Positions 1-5,782 of a stretch of 7,503 bases of DNA are shown piece by piece. The translations under genes and the position numbers were made by a program. Within the stretch, counting starts at the first letter, position 1, and each line of letters opens with the position of its first letter. This DNA comes from Candidatus Latescibacterota bacterium (GTDB taxonomy: Bacteria > Latescibacterota > MVCY01 > DTYK01), in the NCBI GenBank assembly GCA_012961925.1, contig DTYK01000104.1, positions 1 to 7,503 of the forward strand. Direction: 5' to 3'. The notes beneath the pieces were generated by a model that searched no databases, was not told where the DNA came from, and was given only the letters and a program-made list of their open reading frames with translations.

Positions 1-50
1 GGGTCTGAGATTTAATATATTTTCCTATTCATGAGTGACTTATAAGCACT

Positions 51-135
51 GCCGGGGTGGCGGAATTGGGAGACGCAAGGGACTTAAAATCCCTCGCCCC
101 AATGGGGTGTGCCGGTTCGAGTCCGGCCCTCGGCA
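51..135 (+). tRNA. tRNA-Leu (anticodon UAA)
   Basis: A full cloverleaf can be folded by eye. The acceptor stem is 51-57 with 128-134 (seven pairs, one G-U). The D stem is 60-62 with 74-76. The anticodon stem is 78-82 with 90-94, with loop CTTAAAA at 83-89, which gives anticodon TAA at 85-87. A long class II variable arm has CCCC 97-100 pairing with GGGG 104-107, as expected for leucine, serine or bacterial tyrosine tRNAs. The T stem is 111-115 with 123-127 around loop TTCGAGT. The discriminator is A135, as in leucine tRNAs. The next bases are CCT, so the terminal CCA is not encoded and must be added after transcription. The isoacceptor reads UUA/UUG codons. Confidence 0.97.
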
Positions 136-263
136 CCTGATTGTCTTATTACATTCAAGAAACAAACGAGCTGAAGCAGCAGAGGGGGGCACTTCTGGTA
201 ATTATCCTTAAAAGGATGGCTATGAGAAGGTAATACGATCTGGGTGGCATTAGGCGCGGGGAT

Positions 264-297
264 AAATAAAAAAGGGCAGGGAAACCCCCTGCCCTTT
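264..297 (-). terminator. Rho-independent terminator of the HU gene
   Basis: A perfect 11-bp stem (271-281 with 287-297, AAAGGGCAGGG and its complement) encloses a 5-base loop. Read on the - strand it is followed by a T-rich tail (the A-rich run at 264-273 of the + strand). It lies 16 bases beyond the HU stop codon, the classical position. Read on the + strand the stem is followed only by TTTAAATT, so + strand termination would be weaker. Confidence 0.9.
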
Positions 298-312
298 AAA
301 TTGCACTTCTGA

Positions 313-585
313 CTAAGCAACAGCGTTTCTGAGTTTCTTGCCGGGCCTGAACTTCGGAACTGTCTTGGCTGGGATCCTGAGCGTCCCGCCTGTCTGTGGG
401 TTCCTCCCGGTCCTGGCCTTGCGCTGTGTGGGAAGGAAAGTCCCAAATCCCACAAGCGTAACCTTATCTCCCGAGGCCAGCGCGTCTGTGATCCCTTCCA
501 GGATCGCGTTCACGACCGAAGCTGCTGCTTTCTTCGTAATGCCCGCATCGTTTGCTGCCCTGGCCACCAATTCCTCTTTGGTCAT
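313..585 (-). CDS. hup: HU family DNA-binding protein
   Basis: The product is a 90-residue histone-like nucleoid protein, the usual length for HU. HU dimers bind and bend DNA with little sequence preference and act in nucleoid compaction, replication, repair and recombination. The N-terminal helical dimerisation half begins MTKEELV and runs through DAGITKKAA and the VNAILEGITDAL helix. The core strand GDKVTLVGFGTF follows. The DNA-binding arm carries the family signature GRNPQTGGTLRIPAKTVPKF, and the basic end is RPGKKLRNAVA. The arm has the conserved R-N-P-x-T-G with the proline that intercalates into DNA. The ATG at 583-585 is supported by an excellent ribosome-binding site. The gene stands alone, convergent to the tRNA gene and divergent from the activase genes, with its own terminator. 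IHF subunits are the nearest alternative, but the single copy, length and arm sequence favour HU. Confidence 0.97.
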   Translation of the reverse strand: MTKEELVARAANDAGITKKAAASVVNAILEGITDALASGDKVTLVGFGTFLPTQRKARTGRNPQTGGTLRIPAKTVPKFRPGKKLRNAVA

Positions 586-588
586 CCA

Positions 589-599
589 ATCACCTCCTT
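589..599 (-). promoter_or_regulatory. Near-perfect Shine-Dalgarno of the HU gene
   Basis: On the - strand the sequence AAGGAGGTGAT lies 3 bases before the ATG, with the GGAGG core 7 bases before it. It is complementary over about 11 bases to the typical 3' end of bacterial 16S rRNA. This fixes the HU start and suggests very strong translation. Confidence 0.88.
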
Positions 600-823
600 C
601 AGCTTAATTTTGGTACGAACCGTCATTCCTTTGGTCCATTCTTAAATTTTAGGTGAATTCCCAGGAGAGTTTACGACATCTTCCCCATAAAACATCGAAA
701 CCAGGTTCAAATGATCGAGATCAAAATTTAGAACAGTACGATCTAAAGAAAAGGGCAACTCTTAATTCGGGAAGCGACTCAAGCACATCGAGATGCTTCA
801 CAGTAGGGGGGTTTAGTGGTGGA

Positions 824-889
824 AAAGAGCTACCATATTGAATCAAGGCTTCTTATTGCGATAATAATCTAAATAATTCGTAGCTCTTT
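824..889. repeat. 10-bp inverted repeat straddling the HU promoter
   Basis: AAAGAGCTAC at 824-833 is repeated exactly in inverted orientation at 880-889, with 46 bases between the arms. The right arm covers part of the spacer and the first base pair of the -35 box of the leftward promoter. The left arm lies about 25-35 bases downstream of its expected start point. An internal GAAT (840-843) / ATTC (876-879) pair could extend the stem. On the + strand a CCCC-T6 run (895-904) follows the right arm, so a + strand RNA hairpin is also possible. The repeat is directly visible; a role as an operator pair is inference. Confidence 0.6.
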
Positions 890-894
890 GTCAA
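866..894 (-). promoter_or_regulatory. Sigma70-like promoter directed toward HU
   Basis: On the - strand a perfect TTGACA -35 box (889-894 of the + strand) is followed after exactly 17 bases by TAGATT (866-871), which matches four of six bases of the -10 consensus. The surroundings are A/T-rich. Transcription would start near 859 and read leftward through about 270 untranslated bases into HU. It could instead serve a small RNA lying between 859 and 586. No better-placed promoter was seen closer to the HU start. Confidence 0.6.
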
Positions 895-1076
895 CCCCTT
901 TTTTATTTGAATTTATGCCATCTACGCCAAGTTTAGGTTTGGTCGAACTTTCTGACCTCAGGTTTTGTTTCAGTCCTCACCTGGAAGTAGATATTCTGTC
1001 TCGGCAAGGGTTAGGAAAGTTGGTATTTTTGAGCTGAAGAAGTAGATGTGCATCTCTTAACCGGCCATTTTTTCCC

Positions 1077-1105
1077 TTGACTTTTAGCTGGCTGAGAGTT
1101 AAATT
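1077..1105 (+). promoter_or_regulatory. Candidate sigma70 promoter of the activase genes
   Basis: TTGACT (1077-1082, five of six consensus bases) and TAAATT (1100-1105, four of six) are separated by 17 bases. The predicted start near 1112 gives a leader of about 150 bases before the ATG at 1263. That leader contains short inverted repeats (1137-1150, and GTTG/CAAC at 1207-1219), but I recognise no riboswitch in it. Confidence 0.42.
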
Positions 1106-1262
1106 TCAACACCAGATTAAGTGCCCCCAGGCGTGACAGCAGACCTGCTGCCCTCTTTTGGTAGAATGGGGCCTTCAGACGGTCAGAGTTGACAGGATCT
1201 TCAATGGTTGTACGGCAACAAAGTGGGATATCCGTTTGACCTTGTAAACCGAGGTTGTGGAG

Positions 1263-4200
1263 ATGAATAAGGGTGGAGAAGCGATCTATCTCGGGATTGA
1301 TATCGGCTCTGTGAGTGTCAATACAGTTCTGATCGATCAGGATTCTAATGTCCTGGAAGATCACTATACAAGAACACATGGCCAGCCAGTTCAGACAGTG
1401 ATTGCTGTCCTTAAAGGGATCTTCAATCGGGTTTCACCGGAAAGGATTGCCGGTGTGGCAACTACGGGCTCGGGTGGGAGGCTCGTCGCCCGACTCTTGG
1501 GTGGTCAGTTCGTTAACGAGATCATTGCTCAGGCAAAGGCTGTTGGGGAGCTCTACCCGGAGGTAAGGACGGTCATCGAGATGGGCGGCGAGGACTCTAA
1601 ACTCCTCCTACTGGAGAGGGACGGATCTTCAGGAAAATCGAGATTAGAAGACTTTTCCACAAGCAGCGCTTGTGCTGCAGGGACAGGCTCCTTTTTAGAC
1701 CAACAGGCAAGCCGCCTTGAACTTTCCATTGAGGAGTTCGGACGCCTGGCCCTTAAGTCCAAAAATCCTCCAAGGATTGCAGGAAGATGCAGCGTCTTTG
1801 CAAAGTCGGACATGATCCATCTCCAACAGATTGCTACCCCCGACTATGATATCGTGGCAGGCCTCTGCTATGCGGTGGCGAGGAATTTCAAAAGTAACAT
1901 CGGAAGGGGTAAAAGTTTCAAAAAACCCATCGCCTTTCAAGGTGGCGTTGCTGCTAATATCGGTGTTGTGAAGGCCTTTGAGGATCTTTTGGAATTGGAG
2001 AGAGGAGAATTGATAATCCCCAAGCACTACGCCTCCATGGGCGCCATAGGGGCAGTGTTGATCTGCCTGGAGAAGGGTTTTGGCGAGATTAAAGAGTTCA
2101 AGGGGCTCGATGAGCTTGAAAGCTACTTAGGATCAGACAGAAGGGATAGTCGGAGCTATGTACCACTGGGGTGCGACGGCAAGGATAGAAGGATAGACGT
2201 TCGATGCCCAGTTGTTGAGTGCAACGGCGCGACAGAGGCCTTTCTCGGGGTAGACGTAGGTTCACTGAGCACCAATCTGGTGGTTATCGATGGCGATAAG
2301 CGTGTCCTTGCACGACGGTACCTCTGGACAGCCGGAAGGCCGATCGAAGCCGTACGCCGTGGGCTGAAGGAGATAGGGGAGGAGATCGGGGATAAAGTCC
2401 GTATCCTCGGCGTAGGTACAACGGGCTCCGGGAGGTACATGACAGGGGACTTTATCGGGGCTGATGTGGTCAGAAACGAGATTACAGCCCAGGCAACGGC
2501 CGCACTCCATATTGATCCAGACGTTGACACGATATTCGAGATAGGAGGCCAGGATTCCAAATACATCAGCCTTGATAAAGGCGCGGTAGTGGACTTTGAG
2601 ATGAATAAGGTCTGTGCGGCGGGTACAGGCTCATTTCTGGAAGAACAGGCGGATAAACTGAACGTCAGCATCATCGAGGAGTTTGGAGACCTTGCACTCA
2701 AGGCCCAATGCCCTGCACGCCTCGGGGAGCGGTGCACTGTCTTTATGGAATCGGATCTTTTTGCCCATCAGCAAGAGGGATGGCCAAAGGAAAGCCTCGT
2801 TGCAGGATTATGTTATTCTATAGTTTATAACTACTTGAACCGGGTTGTCGGCGATAAAAGGGTCGGAGATAACATATTTTTCCAGGGCGGCGTCGCCTGG
2901 AACAAGGGAGTTGTTGCCGCCTTTGAAAAGGTGCTGGGGAAAACGGTAACGGTGCCACCACACCATGATGTCACCGGGGCCATCGGTGCCGCTATATTGG
3001 CGATGGAGGCATACGATGGGAAGAAAAGTAATTTCAAAGGGTTTGATCTATCTCAGCGGAACTACCGGGTCACGACCTTTGTGTGTAACGGTTGCGATAA
3101 TCAGTGCAATATCAAAAGGGTAAAGGTGGAAGCCGAAAGACCCCTCTTTTACGGGGCGAGATGCGAAAGGTATGAAGTTGATAAGGGGAAGATAAAGGGG
3201 GACGGCATCCCCGATCTCTTTGCAGAGAGAGAAAAATTACTCCTGGCCTCTTACCAGGAGCCTGTAGATAACGGGAAGGAGAGGATTGGAATCCCTCGAA
3301 TCCTCTATTTCTATGAGCTTTTTCCTTACTGGAATGCTTTTTTCACTGAGCTGGGATTTCAAGTAGTCCTATCTGAGCCTACGAGTCAGAAGACCATCCA
3401 CCGCTCGGTGGAGACCATTGCCGCAGAATCATGCCTTCCCATCGAGATCTCCCACGGACATGTCCTCAGCCTTCTCGACAAAGGAGTCGAGTACATATTC
3501 CTGCCCAGCATCATCAACATGAAGCCGAATAATCCCGGGTTTACGCAGACGTACAACTGTCCCCTCATCCAGTCCGTCCCATATATAATAAAATCAGCCC
3601 TTATTATCGAAGATGGACTACTACTCGATCTACCAATCCACTTCGGTCGAGGGGAAGAATGTGTGCGAAGGGAATTGATTGAGCTGGGAAGGAGACTTGG
3701 TAAATCGGCGAAAGATGTTAAAAGGGCTATGTGTGCGGCCTCAGAGGAACAGCAGCGATTTTATGAAAAGGCTAAGGCAAGAGGAAGAGGTGTCCTTAAT
3801 GAGCTTGGAGGAGGCCAGAAGGCAGCGGTGATTATCAGTAGGCCGTACAATGGTGCTGATCGAGGTATAAACCTTGACCTCCCTAAGAAACTTAGGGATA
3901 TGGGTGTGATTGCGATACCGTTGGACGTTTTACCACTGGAAGACGTAGATGTGTCCGAAGAATTCCCCAACATGTACTGGAATTACGGACAGAAGATTCT
4001 GAGTGCCGTCGAGATCATCAGGAAGATCCGGCACCTTAATGCTATCTATATCTCCAATTTCAGATGTGGTCCCGATTCCTTTATCTCCCATCTTGTCAAA
4101 GAGAAGATGGGTAGCAAACCCTACCTGCAACTCGAGGTAGACGAACATTCAGCCGATGCGGGCGTGATTACTCGCTGCGAGGCCTTTTTCGACAGCCTTG

Positions 4201-4265
4201 AAAGTATAGAACGAAGACGAACCATTAAGCGTAAATTGGTTAACAAATGCCACGGATTTAGTTAG
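1263..4265 (+). CDS. Tandem acyl-CoA dehydratase activase with DUF2229 domain
   Basis: The 1000-residue cytoplasmic protein belongs to the BadF/BadG/BcrA/HgdC (ASKHA) activase family, which uses ATP hydrolysis to push single electrons from ferredoxin onto a partner iron-sulfur dehydratase or reductase. Domain 1 (about 9-272) has phosphate motif GIDIGSVSVNT, TTGSGGRL, GGEDSK, cluster cysteines Cys137 (CAAGTGSF) and Cys176 (GRCSVF), and GGVAAN. Domain 2 (about 327-583) has GVDVGSLSTN, TTGSGRYM, GGQDSK, Cys451 and Cys491, and GGVAWN. A Cys608-x2-Cys611-x3-Cys615-x18-Cys634 module follows, then a DUF2229/CoA-enzyme-activase region (about 677-980) with Cys724, Cys766, RCGPDS (Cys935) and DEHSAD. 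Start: ATG 1263 has GAGG 8 bases upstream; GTG 1257 in the same frame is too close to that site but remains possible. Homologues I recall carry a C-terminal HgdB-like domain on the same chain, about 1400 residues; here it is the next gene. Substrate unknown. Confidence 0.93.
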   Translation: MNKGGEAIYLGIDIGSVSVNTVLIDQDSNVLEDHYTRTHGQPVQTVIAVLKGIFNRVSPERIAGVATTGSGGRLVARLLGGQFVNEIIAQAKAVGELYPEVRTVIEMGGEDSKLLLLERDGSSGKSRLEDFSTSSACAAGTGSFLDQQASRLELSIEEFGRLALKSKNPPRIAGRCSVFAKSDMIHLQQIATPDYDIVAGLCYAVARNFKSNIGRGKSFKKPIAFQGGVAANIGVVKAFEDLLELERGELIIPKHYASMGAIGAVLICLEKGFGEIKEFKGLDELESYLGSDRRDSRSYVPLGCDGKDRRIDVRCPVVECNGATEAFLGVDVGSLSTNLVVIDGDKRVLARRYLWTAGRPIEAVRRGLKEIGEEIGDKVRILGVGTTGSGRYMTGDFIGADVVRNEITAQATAALHIDPDVDTIFEIGGQDSKYISLDKGAVVDFEMNKVCAAGTGSFLEEQADKLNVSIIEEFGDLALKAQCPARLGERCTVFMESDLFAHQQEGWPKESLVAGLCYSIVYNYLNRVVGDKRVGDNIFFQGGVAWNKGVVAAFEKVLGKTVTVPPHHDVTGAIGAAILAMEAYDGKKSNFKGFDLSQRNYRVTTFVCNGCDNQCNIKRVKVEAERPLFYGARCERYEVDKGKIKGDGIPDLFAEREKLLLASYQEPVDNGKERIGIPRILYFYELFPYWNAFFTELGFQVVLSEPTSQKTIHRSVETIAAESCLPIEISHGHVLSLLDKGVEYIFLPSIINMKPNNPGFTQTYNCPLIQSVPYIIKSALIIEDGLLLDLPIHFGRGEECVRRELIELGRRLGKSAKDVKRAMCAASEEQQRFYEKAKARGRGVLNELGGGQKAAVIISRPYNGADRGINLDLPKKLRDMGVIAIPLDVLPLEDVDVSEEFPNMYWNYGQKILSAVEIIRKIRHLNAIYISNFRCGPDSFISHLVKEKMGSKPYLQLEVDEHSADAGVITRCEAFFDSLESIERRRTIKRKLVNKCHGFS

Positions 4266-4269
4266 GTCC

Positions 4270-5505
4270 GTGCATCTCCTGGTTTTCAGTGATATGTCAA
4301 GGGTGGTATACATACCGAACATGTCAGATCATGCCTATACGCTGAGTGCCGCTTTGAGGTCATGCGGCATCGCTTCTGAAGCCCTGCCTGAACCGGATGA
4401 GGAGTCCCTCGAGCTTGGTAGAAAGTATTCCTCTGGCAGGGAGTGCTTCCCCTTTGTAGTCACTACCGGTGATATTCTTAAGAAGGTGAGAGAGCCGGGT
4501 TTTAAGCCGGGGGAAGCGGCGTTCTTTATGCCCATGGCCAGTGGTCCCTGTCGCTTTGGCCAATACAGCAGAATGCACCGCATAATCTTAGATAGGTTAG
4601 GCTATGGGGATGTTCCCGTTGTCTCACCGACCTCACAGAACGCCTATGAGGAGATTGGTGGAGCCGGTATGGCCTTCAGAATCAAAGGCTGGCAGGCCCT
4701 GGTTGCAACCGATATCCTGCAGAAACTGCTTCATCAAACCAGACCATATGAAGTGAATCCTGGAGAAACGGAGCAGGTTTACAATCAAGCCCTTTCGATA
4801 CTTGTCAAAGCCGTAGAAACGGGAAGAAACCTGGTAGATGTCATGAGGGAGATAAGGGAAGACTTTGAAGGGATAAAGGTGGATCGACGAGTTATAAAGC
4901 CAATCATAGGCGTTGTCGGCGAGATATTTATGCGCAGTAACCGCTTCAGCAATAATCAGGTGGTAAAGAAGCTGGAGGAACTGGGCGCTGAGGTGTGGTT
5001 GGCCCCTATCTCTGAGTGGATCCACTATACATGCAATAGATTTAAGGTGGAGAGCATTGCGCAAAGGAGGTATCGCGATATCTTGAAGGCGTTCTTCCTG
5101 GAGAAACTTCAGAGATATTATGAAGGCCGCCTGGAAAAAACCTTCCATGGCTTTTTACCTAACTGCCATGAGCCCCCGATAGAAGATATCCTGGAACGTA
5201 GTTCCCCATATATTCACTTTTCATTTGGGGGCGAAGCGATCTTAAGTGTTGGAAAAGCTATTGATTATGTGGAGAAAGGTGCATGTGGTATCGTAAATGT
5301 GATGCCATTCACCTGCATGCCTGGCATGGTTGTGACGGCCGTATCTAAGAGACTCAGAGAAGACCTAAATGGACTCCCTTGGCTCAATGCATCCTACGAT
5401 GGACACGAGGACACTTCGACCCAGATAAGACTTGAGGCCTTTATATATCAGGCAAGACAGTACAGGCAGGCCTCCTTGTCAGGCTCTTTTCATAAAAGGA
5501 CTTGA
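4270..5505 (+). CDS. 2-hydroxyacyl-CoA dehydratase (HgdB)-like protein
   Basis: The 411-residue product resembles the separate-chain form of the C-terminal domain found in large activase fusions, related to HgdB/BcrB and to double-cubane cluster proteins. It is the likely electron acceptor of the activase encoded just upstream. Visible family landmarks are RVVYIPNMSDHAYTL near the start, GRECFPF (Cys59), GPCRFGQY (Cys94), PNCHEPP (Cys299), then GACGIVNVMPFTCMPG (Cys339, Cys349) and DGHEDTSTQIRLEAF near the end. The cysteines are candidate Fe-S ligands. There is no signal peptide or membrane segment. The GTG at 4270 lies 4 bases after the preceding stop, in the +1 frame, with only a poor TTAGG-like site, so translation is probably coupled. 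ATG 4294 would also keep every conserved motif. The substrate cannot be read from the sequence; a true 2-hydroxyacyl-CoA dehydratase and a small-molecule reductase are both possible. Confidence 0.88.
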   Translation: MHLLVFSDMSRVVYIPNMSDHAYTLSAALRSCGIASEALPEPDEESLELGRKYSSGRECFPFVVTTGDILKKVREPGFKPGEAAFFMPMASGPCRFGQYSRMHRIILDRLGYGDVPVVSPTSQNAYEEIGGAGMAFRIKGWQALVATDILQKLLHQTRPYEVNPGETEQVYNQALSILVKAVETGRNLVDVMREIREDFEGIKVDRRVIKPIIGVVGEIFMRSNRFSNNQVVKKLEELGAEVWLAPISEWIHYTCNRFKVESIAQRRYRDILKAFFLEKLQRYYEGRLEKTFHGFLPNCHEPPIEDILERSSPYIHFSFGGEAILSVGKAIDYVEKGACGIVNVMPFTCMPGMVVTAVSKRLREDLNGLPWLNASYDGHEDTSTQIRLEAFIYQARQYRQASLSGSFHKRT

Positions 5506-5586
5506 AAGGAAGCGAAAAGAGAGGGCAGTTCATCCTGTACTACGCTGAATAGTTAACTCGTTAAAGCCGAAAACGCTCCAGGAGAA

Positions 5587-5594
5587 AGGAGGTG
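5587..5594 (+). promoter_or_regulatory. Ribosome-binding site that sets the ferredoxin TTG start
   Basis: AGGAGGTG is a strong Shine-Dalgarno. Its AGGAGG core ends 9 bases before TTG 5602 but 18 bases before the in-frame ATG 5611. The spacing favours the TTG, which also restores the family-typical N-terminus (M)AYMITEEC. The 96 bases between the previous stop and the TTG hold only a short TTAAC/GTTAA inverted repeat (5553-5564) and no clear promoter or terminator. Confidence 0.75.
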
Positions 5595-5601
5595 GGTTAG
5601 T

Positions 5602-5778
5602 TTGGCGTACATGATCACCGAGGAGTGCATAGCCTGTGGTGCTTGTGAGCCGGAATGTCCGGCAGGGGCTATCAGCGAGGGCGACGAAATCTACGCAATA
5701 GATCCCCAGTTATGCACCGATTGTGGTAGTTGCGCCGATGTCTGTCCGGTGGATGCCTGCGTCTCTAAAGAGAAGTGA
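5602..5778 (+). CDS. 2[4Fe-4S] ferredoxin (clostridial type)
   Basis: This 58-residue protein is a small soluble low-potential electron carrier. It contains two full cluster motifs: Cys9-x2-Cys12-x2-Cys15-x3-Cys19-Pro, and Cys38-x2-Cys41-x2-Cys44-x3-Cys48-Pro. Together these predict two [4Fe-4S] cubanes exchanging their fourth ligands in the usual way. The start MAYMITEECIACGACEPECP is very close to classical bacterial ferredoxins, and the length (55-60 residues) is normal. A ninth cysteine, Cys53, follows the second motif and is not a standard ligand. Translation starts at TTG 5602, supported by a strong ribosome-binding site. The gene lies 96 bases after the dehydratase-like gene and 4 bases before the secreted protein gene. 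Because HgdC-type activases take electrons from ferredoxin or flavodoxin, it is the probable electron donor of the tandem activase (inference from context). Confidence 0.95.
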   Translation: MAYMITEECIACGACEPECPAGAISEGDEIYAIDPQLCTDCGSCADVCPVDACVSKEK

Positions 5779-5782
5779 AGCC

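Larger units (their letters stand above)
586..1262. other. Divergent intergenic region, no convincing gene
   Basis: This stretch of 677 bases separates HU (leftward) from the activase gene (rightward). It is richer in A and T than the flanking genes, especially around 840-930. It holds a leftward promoter (866-894), a 10-bp inverted repeat (824-833 and 880-889), a rightward promoter candidate (1077-1105) and several short perfect inverted repeats: 712-723, 1044-1055 and 1137-1150. A 62-codon open frame on the + strand (653-841, GTG start) has no ribosome-binding site and a serine-rich, featureless product, so I do not call it a gene. If the leftward promoter is the only one for HU, the HU mRNA has a leader of about 270 bases. 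Confidence 0.7.

Noticed and set aside
41..46. TATAAG as the -10 box of the tRNA gene
   Set aside because: It is only 4 bases from the mature 5' end, so transcription would begin inside the tRNA; the true promoter is probably at or beyond the window edge.
204..217. ATCCTT-AA-AAGGAT palindrome after the tRNA as a tRNA terminator
   Set aside because: The loop is too small for a good hairpin, the stem is weak and no T-run follows on either strand.
84..455. A 123-codon open frame on the - strand across the tRNA and HU 3' end
   Set aside because: It runs antisense through the tRNA-Leu gene and overlaps HU in another frame; its RTRTGT-like end is the familiar translation of a tRNA complement.
338..607. 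An 89-codon + strand frame antisense to HU
   Set aside because: It is a shadow of the HU gene and has no ribosome site; the HU frame has full family signatures.
653..841. A 62-codon + strand frame with GTG start
   Set aside because: No Shine-Dalgarno, a serine-rich product with no recognisable motif, and it lies opposite the probable HU leader.
1189..1217. A perfect TTGACA at 1189-1194 as a promoter for the activase gene
   Set aside because: No acceptable -10 box follows at 16-18 bases (TACGGC/ACGGCA); the pair at 1077-1105 is better.
4282..4292. GTTTTCAGTGA shared with 7460-7470 as a repeated element
   Set aside because: An isolated 11-base match, one copy inside a coding region, with no further similarity or structure around it; chance is the simplest explanation.
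5502..5552. A 16-codon frame starting at TTG 5502 between the dehydratase-like and ferredoxin genes
   Set aside because: It is too short, lacks properly spaced ribosome-binding bases and has no recognisable sequence character.
5723..5782. GTG 5723 as the start of the secreted protein
   Set aside because: It would overlap the ferredoxin and put about 20 residues before the signal peptide; ATG 5783 gives a normal signal peptide directly after the ferredoxin stop.
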